From Candidatus Coprousia avicola (GTDB taxonomy: Bacteria; Actinomycetota; Coriobacteriia; Coriobacteriales; Coriobacteriaceae), in NCBI GenBank assembly GCA_018715125.1, contig DVMF01000064.1, forward strand, positions 1 through 47,434: a DNA stretch of 47,434 nt, in the 5' to 3' direction. The translations under genes and the position numbers were made by a program. Shown piece by piece: positions 6,753 through 14,630 of the stretch; positions within the stretch are counted from its first letter, which is position 1, and each line of letters starts with the position of its first letter. Under the pieces are notes generated by a model. The model did no database searches, had not been told where the DNA came from, and saw nothing but the letters and a program-made list of their open reading frames with translations.

Positions 6753-9281
6753 ATGATGCTTCAGCTGGACCAAGTGCGCTTTGGGTATGAGGAGCAAGCG
6801 CCCGCCGTGGCGGATGTCTCCCTTACGATCGCTCCCGGAGAGATCGTCGCCCTCATTGGCGGTAACGGGTCGGGAAAGTCCACCGTGGGACGCCTGGCTG
6901 CCGGCGCGCTGCTGTCCGATGCGGGCACGGTCCGCGTCGACGGATTCGACCCGCATGACGTGGGCGCCCGCGACGAGGTGCGCCGTCGGGTCGGCCTCAT
7001 CATGCAGAACCCTGTTGATCAGATCGTGTCGACCGTGGTGGCGGATGAGGTTGCATTCGGACCGCAGAACCTCGGCGTTCGCGGAGATGAGTTGAGGCGT
7101 CGCGTGCGCACGGCTCTCGCCGCCGTCGGGCTCGCGGACTATGAGGACCGCGATGTCAACGCGCTGTCGGGCGGAGAGCAGCAGCGCCTGGCCATCGCGG
7201 GCGTTCTTGCGATGGAGCCGTCCTATCTGGTGCTCGACGAGGCGTTCTCGATGGTCGACAGCGCTGAGCGGCCGGCCCTGCGGCGCCTTATGCGGCACGT
7301 GGTTGCTAAGAGAAACATGGGGCTGCTGACCATCACGCACGATCCGCTCGAGGTGTTGGCGGCAACACGGGTGGTAGTGCTCGAGGCGGGCCGTACGGTG
7401 TGGGACGGTACGCCGGATGAGCTTGTCGGCGGGGAGCGCGCGCGGCTTCAAGGGCTGTTGCTCGAGAGCGGCTATACACGGGGGCTCACAGCCGCCTTCG
7501 ACGCGGGGTATCGCCTCGCGTCCGGGGTGGAGCCCGAGGCAGTGGCCGCTTGGCTTGCGGGCGCGGGAGCTGCGGCGCGGCGTGCGGTTGAGCGCGCCCT
7601 GGCGTCCGAGCGGGCCGCGGGCACGCCGTGCGATGATGCTCCTGCGCTCCTTCGCGCTGAGGGCGTTGCTGCGGGCTATGACGCGCGGCCGGTGCTGCGC
7701 GGGGCCGATGTCGCCCTCAAGGCGGGCCGGGTCGCGCTTCTTGCCGGCGCTTCGGGGTCGGGCAAGTCGACGCTCGCCACCGTGCTCGCGGGCTTGCGCG
7801 AGCCGCAGGAGGGCGCGGTTGCGCTCGTCCAACCAGATGAGACGCCCTGCGGGGCGCATGAGAGGCCGGTTGCCCCGGGCGACGTGGCCCTGGCGTTTCA
7901 GCACCCCGAGGGGCAGCTGTTTTTGGATAGCGTCGAGGCGGAGCTGCGGTTTGGTCCGGAGCACCTGGGTTGCGCGGCGGACGAGGTCGAGCGACGCGCG
8001 GCGCATGCGGCCAAGGCGTTGGGGATCGACGCCTCGCTTCTTGCGCGCGACCCGTTCTCGCTCTCGGGCGGGCAGGCGCGCCGCGCGGCGCTCGCGGCCG
8101 TGCTGGCGCTCGATGCGCCGGTGGTGATTCTCGACGAGCCGACGGCGGGCCTCGACGCGGCCTCGCGCCGCCGTCTGCATGCGGTGGTGCGCGGGCTCGC
8201 CCGGGAAGGGCGCGCCGTGCTCGTCATAAGCCATGACTTGGAGGAATGGCTCGAGGTGGCAGACGAGCTCCTTCTGATGGAGGGCGGCGGCGTGCGTGCG
8301 GTTTTAGACGGACGCCCCGAGCGGCTCGAGGAGGCGTTTGCGCGCGCGGGGCTGGCCGTGCCCGAGGCCTGGCGCCTGAGAGCGCTCATGTCGGCTCCGC
8401 CTGCAGGGGAGGAACCCGCCGCGGAGATGTTTGGCGAGGGCGCTGCCGGTCATGCGCCGAGAGGCGCTGAGAAGCTCTCTGAAGGCCCGCAGCGCGAGCA
8501 CCGGGACCTGGTGCCCGAGGAGCCTCGCGGGCGGCTCGACGCACGCGTGAAGATCATCTTGCTCCTGGTGGGTATCGCGGGCGTCTTCATGACGGGGAAC
8601 CTCGCGGTGCTCGCCCTCTGGGCGGTCGCCGCGGGCGCCCTCGCCCTGCGCGCGGGCATGGGTGCGCGGGCACTTCTCCGGGCGGTGCGGCCCGCGGCGG
8701 TCCTCATGGCGATCATCGTGGCCGTCAACCTCGTCTCGTGCGACGGGACGGCGGATGTGGCGCTTGCGGGCACGTGGGGCCTGTCGATTGCGGGCGGCCT
8801 GCGCGCCGCGGTGGCGGTGGCGCGCATCGCGCTCATGCTCGTCTTATCGCTGATGGTTACGGCGACAACCACGCCGGTGGCGGTGGCGGATGCCGTCGTG
8901 CGGCTGGGCAGGCCGCTCGCCCGGTGGGGCGTGCCCGTGGAGGAGCTGGGCATGGTGCTGTCCCTCGCCCTGCGCTTCATACCGCTGGTTACCGAGGAGG
9001 TGCATCGGGTGGAGCTCGCCCAGCGCTCGCGCGGCGTGCGGTTTGACGAGGGAGGGCTCGTCGCTCGCATACAGGTGTGGAAGACGGTCCTCGTGCCCGT
9101 GATGGTGGGCCTCTTCCGCCGCGCCGACCGCCTGGGGGCCGCCATGGATGCGCGCTGCTATCACGAGAGCCGCCGCGCCCCGCGCGATCCACGGCCGCTA
9201 GCGCGCCTCGACCGGTTGGCGCTCGCCGGGGGACTTGCCGGCATAGCGGCGCTCGTTGCGGTATCGTATCTTTGCTCGTAG
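6753..9281 (+). CDS. Fused ECF transporter: EcfA1-EcfA2-EcfT in one chain
   Basis: Energy-coupling factor modules use two ATPases (EcfA1, EcfA2) and one membrane scaffold (EcfT) to power vitamin or metal uptake with a separate substrate-binding S protein. All three parts are in one 842-residue product. The first ATPase has Walker A GGNGSGKST (36-44), signature LSGGEQQ (138-144) and Walker B YLVLDEAF. The second ATPase has GASGSGKST (332-340), LSGGQARR and VVILDEPTAGLD. From about residue 594 come hydrophobic helices with both EcfT coupling motifs, AQRSRG and AAMDARCY. The ATG at 6753 (or 6756) is chosen because AGGGAGGGGG ends just upstream at 6750; an earlier in-frame ATG at 6711 lacks this. 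rplQ-ecfA1-ecfA2-ecfT-truA is the usual Firmicutes order, so the position fits. No S component is adjacent. Confidence 0.93.
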   Translation: MMLQLDQVRFGYEEQAPAVADVSLTIAPGEIVALIGGNGSGKSTVGRLAAGALLSDAGTVRVDGFDPHDVGARDEVRRRVGLIMQNPVDQIVSTVVADEVAFGPQNLGVRGDELRRRVRTALAAVGLADYEDRDVNALSGGEQQRLAIAGVLAMEPSYLVLDEAFSMVDSAERPALRRLMRHVVAKRNMGLLTITHDPLEVLAATRVVVLEAGRTVWDGTPDELVGGERARLQGLLLESGYTRGLTAAFDAGYRLASGVEPEAVAAWLAGAGAAARRAVERALASERAAGTPCDDAPALLRAEGVAAGYDARPVLRGADVALKAGRVALLAGASGSGKSTLATVLAGLREPQEGAVALVQPDETPCGAHERPVAPGDVALAFQHPEGQLFLDSVEAELRFGPEHLGCAADEVERRAAHAAKALGIDASLLARDPFSLSGGQARRAALAAVLALDAPVVILDEPTAGLDAASRRRLHAVVRGLAREGRAVLVISHDLEEWLEVADELLLMEGGGVRAVLDGRPERLEEAFARAGLAVPEAWRLRALMSAPPAGEEPAAEMFGEGAAGHAPRGAEKLSEGPQREHRDLVPEEPRGRLDARVKIILLLVGIAGVFMTGNLAVLALWAVAAGALALRAGMGARALLRAVRPAAVLMAIIVAVNLVSCDGTADVALAGTWGLSIAGGLRAAVAVARIALMLVLSLMVTATTTPVAVADAVVRLGRPLARWGVPVEELGMVLSLALRFIPLVTEEVHRVELAQRSRGVRFDEGGLVARIQVWKTVLVPVMVGLFRRADRLGAAMDARCYHESRRAPRDPRPLARLDRLALAGGLAGIAALVAVSYLCS

Positions 9282-9298
9282 CAGATAGAAGGGACCCT

Positions 9299-10177
9299 AT
9301 GGACAGGATGCAGGATACGGCGCAGGCCGGGCAGTCCCGCCCTACGCATGACGGGGGAGCGCACGGTATGCGGGCGGCAGGCGGGGCGCTCGGCACGCTG
9401 GTGCTGCGCGTCGCCTACGACGGGGCCGCTTACGCCGGGTTTGCCGAGCAGCGCGACCAGGTGACGGTTGCCGGCGAGCTGCGGCGGGCGGTGGAGACGC
9501 TGCTCCGCCGCGAGGTCGACCTGACGTGCGCCGGTCGCACCGACGCCGGCGTGCACGCACTCAGCCAGTACGTGAGCTTTCCGGTGGAGGATCCCTCCGA
9601 GCTCGCGCTCACCCAGCGGCGCTGGCTGCGCGCTATGGATGCCCTGTTGCCGCGCGACATCGCCGTGCGCGCCGTCTATAGTGCTCCGGCGGGCTTCTCG
9701 GCACGTTTCGACGCGCGCGCCCGCACCTACATCTACCGTATCGCCGACCGTCCGGACCGTCCGGTGCTCACCCGACCGCATGTGTGGTGGCACCGCTATC
9801 CGCTCGATGAGGAGGCGATGGCCGCAGGTGCGGCCCATCTCATCGGCGAGCACGATTTCAAGAGCTTCTGCAAGGTCGCCTCAGCTGTAGGCAAGCCTAC
9901 GTGCCGCAACGTCATGCACACCTCGTTTGCGCGCACGTCCGAGCTGGGTGAGGAGGTGCTCGCTTTCACCATCACCGGCAACGCGTTTCTTCACTCCATG
10001 GTGCGCACCATTGTGGGCACGCTGGCGGAGGTGGGCGCTCACCGGCGGGACCCGGCGTGGGTGGGCGAGGTGCTCGCTCGCTGCGACCGCACGGCGGCCG
10101 GCCCCACGGCGCCCGCCGACGGCCTCGTGTTTGCCGATGTGACGTATGACGCCGGGCAGCTCACGCCCGTGGTATAA
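9299..10177 (+). CDS. truA: tRNA pseudouridine(38-40) synthase
   Basis: TruA makes pseudouridine at positions 38-40 of the tRNA anticodon stem. The product is 292 residues. The catalytic aspartate is D82 in CAGRTDAGVHA, and the substrate-binding part continues with SFPVEDPSELA and the C-terminal FLHSMVRTIVGTLAEVG. The ATG at 9299 is preceded by AGAAGGGA. It adds about 35 poorly conserved residues before LVLRVAYDGAAYAGF; ATG 9308 and 9368 are alternatives. It follows the ECF gene by 17 bp, the same order as in many Gram-positive bacteria. Confidence 0.95.
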   Translation: MDRMQDTAQAGQSRPTHDGGAHGMRAAGGALGTLVLRVAYDGAAYAGFAEQRDQVTVAGELRRAVETLLRREVDLTCAGRTDAGVHALSQYVSFPVEDPSELALTQRRWLRAMDALLPRDIAVRAVYSAPAGFSARFDARARTYIYRIADRPDRPVLTRPHVWWHRYPLDEEAMAAGAAHLIGEHDFKSFCKVASAVGKPTCRNVMHTSFARTSELGEEVLAFTITGNAFLHSMVRTIVGTLAEVGAHRRDPAWVGEVLARCDRTAAGPTAPADGLVFADVTYDAGQLTPVV

Positions 10178-10329
10178 GACCGGCCAGCCGCTCCGATACC
10201 GAAGTGTGGTGTCGGCGTGATGAACATTTGTGCGCGGCGTGCAGGAGGGCGGGGTTAAATTGCGTGTCCGCCCCCGGTGATACCATAAGCCAAAGTATGG
10301 AAGGCATATGGCAACCGGGAGGCTCAGGC

Positions 10330-11385
10330 GTGGAGATCCGAGCATCACAGCGCGCCCGATTATCGGTCATACTCGCGGCGCGCGACGGTGAGGAGACGCT
10401 CATGCGCGCGCTTGAGAGCGTGCTGGGCCAACGGTTCGATCGCTTGCAGCTCGTTATCGCCCTTATGCCTTCTGCCGATCGCACGCGCGCCATCGCCGAG
10501 CGCGCCGCCGAGCGCAACATTCGCATCGAGCTCGTAGATGTGGACGACGCGCATGAGGCGGCCGCCTTTGATGCCGGCCTTATGGCTGCGCGCGGCGACT
10601 ACGTGCTGTTTATGCGCGCGGACGACTGGTTTGGCCCCCGTGCGCTCGAGACGCTGCTCCAGGTGGCGGAGGACGCCGACCTCGACTTCGCGCTGCCGCT
10701 CCGCATAGGGGACGGGACGAAAATCGCGGCGGAGCTCGCAGAGGACACGGACACGTTGATATACGGCTCTGCGCCGGAGGTGCGCGCGGCTGCCGCCGCA
10801 TGGGTCGAGGCGGGGGCCTTCGATGCCGTGACCGGGCGCTTGCTGCGTCGTTCTCGCATCGAGGATCTGGCGCTGCGCATGAGCCTTACGCGGGACCCGA
10901 GCGCTTATATGGCGGCATATCTCGAGGGGTGCGAGTCCGCTGCCTGGGTGCCCGCCGCGCGCTTTCATGCGGGCGGCGACGTTTGCGCGACGCAGGCGGA
11001 CCAGACGGGTATCGAAGGGTTCGAGCGCGAGCGCGCGCTCTTGTTGGAGCTGACGCACCGCTGGAATGCCGGAGATGAGGCGACGCTTGCCGTCAACCGG
11101 CATCATCTCCGCCAGGTGATCGCCTGCATCAACGAGGTGTGCGCGCGCCGGGCCATCTCTTCTATCGAGCGCTGCGAGCGCGTGCGTGACATCTTGGAGG
11201 CGCCCGCTACCCGCGAAGCGGTGGCGGCCCTCAACAGAGACGTGGAGGCGCGCCGGGCCATGGGCCTTATGTACGGTCCCATCGTGCGCAAGAACGCCGT
11301 CGCGTGCTGTCTCTCGGCACGGGTGGCGGCATGGATGGGCGCCCCGCAGGACATGCTATCGCGACGCCGTCCCGCCGTGGCGTAG
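10330..11385 (+). CDS. Family 2-like glycosyltransferase
   Basis: Probable nucleotide-sugar glycosyltransferase of the GT-A fold. The N-terminus reads RLSVILAARDGEETLMRALESVL, then QRFDRLQLVIAL, and further on FDAGLMAARGDYVLFMRADDWFGP. The last is the typical acidic metal-binding region of GT2 enzymes. The C-terminal half (about 150-351) is not recognisable and may be acceptor-specific. The GTG at 10330 is chosen because GGGAGG lies 7 bases upstream; the ATG at 10297 has no such site. No membrane helix is evident. The acceptor and sugar cannot be told from the sequence, and no other glycan gene is adjacent. Confidence 0.75.
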   Translation: MEIRASQRARLSVILAARDGEETLMRALESVLGQRFDRLQLVIALMPSADRTRAIAERAAERNIRIELVDVDDAHEAAAFDAGLMAARGDYVLFMRADDWFGPRALETLLQVAEDADLDFALPLRIGDGTKIAAELAEDTDTLIYGSAPEVRAAAAAWVEAGAFDAVTGRLLRRSRIEDLALRMSLTRDPSAYMAAYLEGCESAAWVPAARFHAGGDVCATQADQTGIEGFERERALLLELTHRWNAGDEATLAVNRHHLRQVIACINEVCARRAISSIERCERVRDILEAPATREAVAALNRDVEARRAMGLMYGPIVRKNAVACCLSARVAAWMGAPQDMLSRRRPAVA

Positions 11386-11400
11386 CGCCCTCTGTTGCGA

Positions 11401-11430
11401 TTCGTGAAATATTCAGATATCTGCTAGAAT
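11401..11430 (+). promoter_or_regulatory. Probable promoter of argR
   Basis: TTCGTG (11401-11406) and TAGAAT (11425-11430) are 18 bases apart in an A+T-rich patch before argR. The match to sigma-70 type boxes is moderate at -35 and good at -10. Confidence 0.45.
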
Positions 11431-11451
11431 AACCTCGTTTTATGCATAATA

Positions 11452-11469
11452 TGAGAATGTTGATGCAGA
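11452..11469 (+). promoter_or_regulatory. Possible ARG box (ArgR operator)
   Basis: TGAGAATGTTGATGCAGA matches about 12 of the 16 defined positions of the 18-base ARG-box consensus. It lies between the putative -10 box and the argR start, where an autorepression site would be expected. A second half-site-like TATGCAT lies just upstream. Confidence 0.4.
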
Positions 11470-11485
11470 ACGAGGGGAGTTATCT

Positions 11486-11932
11486 ATGGCGAGGACGCGC
11501 AACAGCCGCCGCGATGCCATTCGCGACATCGTGCGCACCGGCGCCGTGCGCACCCAGCGTGCGCTCGTGAGCGAGCTGCGTGCCCGGGATTTCGATTGCA
11601 CGCAGGCAACCGTCTCGCGCGATGTGGCGGATATGGGTCTGAGGAAGATGCCCAACGGCGTGTACGCGCTACCGGAGGACCTGCACTTGAAGCGCATGGT
11701 GTCCGACATGGTGACCGATGTGGTGCGGACGGGCAACCTCGTCCTCATCAAGGCGCAGCCGGGTCTTGCGTCGGGTATTGCCGCCGCGGTGGACGCGGCC
11801 GATCTGCCCGACATCCTCGGTTCCATCGCCGGTGACGATACCGTGCTGGTGATAGCTGACGGAGACGAGGGCGGGGCGCGCGTCGAGGCGGCGCTTCGCG
11901 AGCTTTTGGTGCGAGAGGGGGATGCCGCATGA
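11486..11932 (+). CDS. argR: Arginine repressor ArgR
   Basis: ArgR is a hexameric arginine-dependent repressor of arginine biosynthesis and an activator of catabolism. The 148-residue protein has the N-terminal winged helix (RRDAIRDIVRTGAVRTQRAL...CTQATVSRDVADMGLRKM) and the C-terminal arginine-binding oligomerisation domain, with the hallmark SIAGDDTVLVI. GAGGGGAG precedes the ATG. No arginine biosynthesis gene is adjacent, so it acts in trans. Its stop codon overlaps the start of a 34-residue membrane peptide gene. Confidence 0.95.
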   Translation: MARTRNSRRDAIRDIVRTGAVRTQRALVSELRARDFDCTQATVSRDVADMGLRKMPNGVYALPEDLHLKRMVSDMVTDVVRTGNLVLIKAQPGLASGIAAAVDAADLPDILGSIAGDDTVLVIADGDEGGARVEAALRELLVREGDAA

Positions 11933-12033
11933 TCGCCGCGCTGCATATCGGGCTGTTTGCCCTGCTGCTCCTGTTGCCCATCGCCTTGGTGGCGCTGCTC
12001 GTCTATTACTTTCTCCATACGCGCAAGCGCTGA
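11929..12033 (+). CDS. 34-residue single-helix membrane peptide
   Basis: This small frame starts at an ATG that overlaps the argR stop (ATGA), so it would be translated by coupling, with GAGAGGGG upstream. It begins IAALHIGLFALLLLL, continues with another hydrophobic stretch (ALVALLVYYF) and ends in a basic HTRKR tail. The pattern is one transmembrane helix with the positively charged end in the cytoplasm. The function is unknown. The coupled start and the well-formed helix favour a real gene, but conservation cannot be judged here. Confidence 0.5.
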   Translation: MIAALHIGLFALLLLLPIALVALLVYYFLHTRKR

Positions 12034-12069
12034 GGGCGTGTCCTTGCGTGATGGCTGCGGATCCGGAAT

Positions 12070-12125
12070 AAAGTCACGCTTGCGGTCGGTCAGGGATCAA
12101 GATCTGACCGCTGGCGTGACTTTTT
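12070..12125 (+). repeat. Dispersed hairpin repeat, copy A
   Basis: AAAGTCACGCTTGCGGTC pairs with GACCGCTGGCGTGACTTT (two mismatches) and is followed by TTTTT, so it can act as a terminator for argR and the small ORF. The same arms occur at 28787-28845. In both places the sequence AGGGGCTGGA follows shortly after the second arm. Both copies lie between convergent genes. Confidence 0.8.
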
Positions 12126-12201
12126 CGGAGGGGCTGGAGGTAACAGAGAGGGCGTCGGGACCGGCGCCCTCCCTATTTACGGTGGAATTGCAGAGATATA
12201 G

Positions 12202-12230
12202 AAAAACGGGGCCTCGCGGGCCCCGTTTTT
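12202..12230 (-). terminator. Bidirectional terminator after the PBP gene
   Basis: AAAAACGGGGCC and GGCCCCGTTTTT form a perfect stem around a short CGCG-rich loop, with A and T runs on the two sides. It can stop the leftward penicillin-binding protein transcript and rightward read-through. The whole 12034-12277 interval otherwise holds only hairpin copy A. Confidence 0.88.
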
Positions 12231-12277
12231 CACTGCGTTCGAAGGGAGGCAGTGCGCCGATTCGCTCGATACGCTGC

Positions 12278-14464
12278 CTACGCCGATGGCTGCGGTTCCG
12301 GTTCCGGCTCTGGCTCGGGCTCCGGTTCGGGGTCCGGAGGCGTCACCGGATCGGGGGGCGTCACAGGGTCCGTCGGGGTAGAGGGATCGGTCGGCGTGGT
12401 GGGGCTCGTCGGGGTCGTGGGGTCGGTCGAGGTTGCGGGGGTGTCCGGGCTCTCGGCCTCGGTGGTGTCCGCCTCGGAGGTATCCGCCTCCTGGCTGCGG
12501 CCGACGAGCGAGTTGCCCTCGACCTCCCAGACGGAGTCGTCCTTATAGCTGATGGACGAGTCGCTCGTGGGGAACTCGGCCCGCGGCACGCCCGCGAGGA
12601 TGGCGTTCAGGGTGTTGCGCGCCATGGGCAGCGTGAAGTCGCTGCCGAGAGCCTCGCGACCGTAGACGTAGATGGGGACGGAGCCCTGCGTGTAGCCCGT
12701 CCACACCGACACCGTGTACTGCGGGGTGTAGCCGCAGAACCACAGGTCAGCTGTGTTGTCCGTCGTGCCGGTCTTGCCGGCGAGCGGCTGGTCGACCGAA
12801 AGCTGCGCTGCCGTGCCCGTGGCGCCGCTGTGGTTGATGACGCCCTCGAGCACCTCGGTCAGCGCCTGGGTCACGCTCGTGTCGAGCACCTGCTCGGGCG
12901 CGTCCTGATGCTCGTACACGACCTCGCCCTCGCGGTTCTCGATCTTGGTGATGGCGACGGCCTCGCGGTGATAGCCGCCCGTGGCGAACGTGGAGTACGC
13001 CTCGGCCATCTCGAGCGTGGAGATGCTCGACACGCCGAGCGTGAGGGAGAGCACGGGGTCCATCTGCGCGGAGATGCCGAGGTCGCGCGCCGTGCTGATG
13101 ACGTTATCGATGCCCACGGCCAGCTCGACCTGCACGTAGCCGGTATTGGAGGAGAGCTCGGTCGCCCGCGCAAGCGAGATGGTGCCGTAGCTCTGGTTGC
13201 CGTAGTTCTCGATGCGCGCCGGCTGGGCGGAGTTCTTGTTGAACGTCATAGGCGAGGCGCAGTTGATGCGGATGTTGGGGTTCATGCCCTGCTTGAGCGC
13301 CGTGGCGAGCGTGTAGGCCTTGAACGAAGAGCCCACCTGACGCGCCGAGGTCGCATGGTTGGTGTGGTCGTCGTCGGCATAGTAGTTGCGGCCGCCCACC
13401 ATGGCGCGGATGTAGCCCGTGTTGTTCTCGAGCACCGTCATGCCGGCGTCGAGTCCCTCGATGCCGTACTGGTCGAGCTGGCTCACGACGGCGCTCTCGG
13501 CAGCGGACTGAACGGTGGGGTCGATGGTGGTGTAGACGGTCAGGCCGCCGGAGAAGATGGTGTCGTAACTGAACTGCTCGTTGAGGAGCGCGCGGACATA
13601 GTCCACGAAGTAGGGCTGCGCGTACACCTCGACGCCGGTGGAGGAGTTCTCGGTGACGGCGAGGGTGACGGGCTCCGCCTGCGCGGCGTCATGCTCCTCC
13701 TGGGTGATCTTGCCGTTGGAGAGCATGCGGTCGAGGACGGTGTTGCGGCGCTGGGTGGCGAGGTCCATGTTGACGGTGGGGTCGTACATCGACGGCGAGT
13801 TGGGGAGGCCGACCAGAAGCGCGGCCTCGGCGAGCGTGAGGTCGGTGGCGTTCTTGGAGAAGTACGTCTCCGCCGCCGCCTGGATGCCGTAGGCGCCATG
13901 GCCGTAATAGATGGTGTTGAGATACATCATGAGGATCTCTTCTTTGGAGTAGATCTCCTCCATCTTGAGGGCGAGGTAGGCCTCGCGCACCTTGCGCTCG
14001 AGCGTGTCGTCAAACTGCTCGTCGGAAAGGATCGTGTTGCGCACGAGCTGCTGGGTGATGGTCGAGGCGCCCTCGTGGCCACCGGTGAGCTGCACCACCA
14101 CGGCGCGCGCGATGCCCATGAGGTCGACGCCGTTGTGCTGGTAGAAGCGCTCGTCCTCGGTGGCGACGGTGCCGTCGAGCACGTACTGCGACACCTGGTC
14201 GATGCTGACCGAGGTGCGGTTCTGCGTGTAGAGCGTCGCGATGGTGTTGCCCTGCGCGTCGAGAATCGTGGTGGGCTCGCTCGTGAGGTAGAGGTCGGTG
14301 TTGGTGTAGTCGGGCAGGTCCTCCAGCCAGCGGCTCACGTTGCCGAGCATGCCGATGCCGAAGGCGATGCCCGTGATGAGGAGAAAGCCGAAGAACGACG
14401 CCACGATGGCAGGGACGAGATGCGTCTTGGCGTTTGCCCGAAGTTGACGCTCGCGTGGACCCAT
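12278..14464 (-). CDS. Class A penicillin-binding protein (transglycosylase/transpeptidase)
   Basis: Bifunctional enzyme that polymerises and crosslinks peptidoglycan outside the membrane. The 728-residue product has a basic cytoplasmic start, a membrane anchor at about 17-41, and the GT51 domain with the catalytic glutamate in ATEDERFYQH (E103) and GASTITQQLVRN. The penicillin-binding domain has S379-S-F-K382 (SxxK), an SSN element and the K564-T-G motif. After about residue 650 comes a tail rich in Pro, Thr, Asp and Glu, ending in EPEPEPEPEPQPSA. The start follows GGGAGG six bases upstream; the longer open frame is not used. It is divergent from the U32 gene. Confidence 0.93.
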   Translation of the reverse strand: MGPRERQLRANAKTHLVPAIVASFFGFLLITGIAFGIGMLGNVSRWLEDLPDYTNTDLYLTSEPTTILDAQGNTIATLYTQNRTSVSIDQVSQYVLDGTVATEDERFYQHNGVDLMGIARAVVVQLTGGHEGASTITQQLVRNTILSDEQFDDTLERKVREAYLALKMEEIYSKEEILMMYLNTIYYGHGAYGIQAAAETYFSKNATDLTLAEAALLVGLPNSPSMYDPTVNMDLATQRRNTVLDRMLSNGKITQEEHDAAQAEPVTLAVTENSSTGVEVYAQPYFVDYVRALLNEQFSYDTIFSGGLTVYTTIDPTVQSAAESAVVSQLDQYGIEGLDAGMTVLENNTGYIRAMVGGRNYYADDDHTNHATSARQVGSSFKAYTLATALKQGMNPNIRINCASPMTFNKNSAQPARIENYGNQSYGTISLARATELSSNTGYVQVELAVGIDNVISTARDLGISAQMDPVLSLTLGVSSISTLEMAEAYSTFATGGYHREAVAITKIENREGEVVYEHQDAPEQVLDTSVTQALTEVLEGVINHSGATGTAAQLSVDQPLAGKTGTTDNTADLWFCGYTPQYTVSVWTGYTQGSVPIYVYGREALGSDFTLPMARNTLNAILAGVPRAEFPTSDSSISYKDDSVWEVEGNSLVGRSQEADTSEADTTEAESPDTPATSTDPTTPTSPTTPTDPSTPTDPVTPPDPVTPPDPEPEPEPEPEPEPQPSA

Positions 14465-14529
14465 AAGAGACCTCCCGTAGGTTTCCGTCGACGGCCCGCA
14501 CGGTGAGCACGGCGTCGAGGATTGCTGCG

Positions 14530-14557
14530 TGCATATGTACTGAACACAATAGCGCAA
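14530..14557 (-). promoter_or_regulatory. Possible promoter of the PBP gene
   Basis: Read on the minus strand, TTGCGC (14557-14552) and TATGCA (14535-14530) are 16 bases apart, about 65 bases before the PBP start. The match is moderate and untested. Confidence 0.3.
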
Positions 14558-14630
14558 CGCGCGGACGCGTGGTCTCGTGTATTCTTCTGGCAGGTATTTT
14601 CCAGACCGCGTGCATATGGAGGTGAGGTCG

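Noticed and set aside
12290-12480. Short tandem repeats in the PBP 3' end as a DNA repeat array
   Set aside because: The pattern is explained by the Pro/Glu/Asp/Thr-rich protein tail.
11957-14506. 849-codon rightward frame across the PBP gene
   Set aside because: It is the mirror of a clear class A PBP on the minus strand and has no domain-like sequence.
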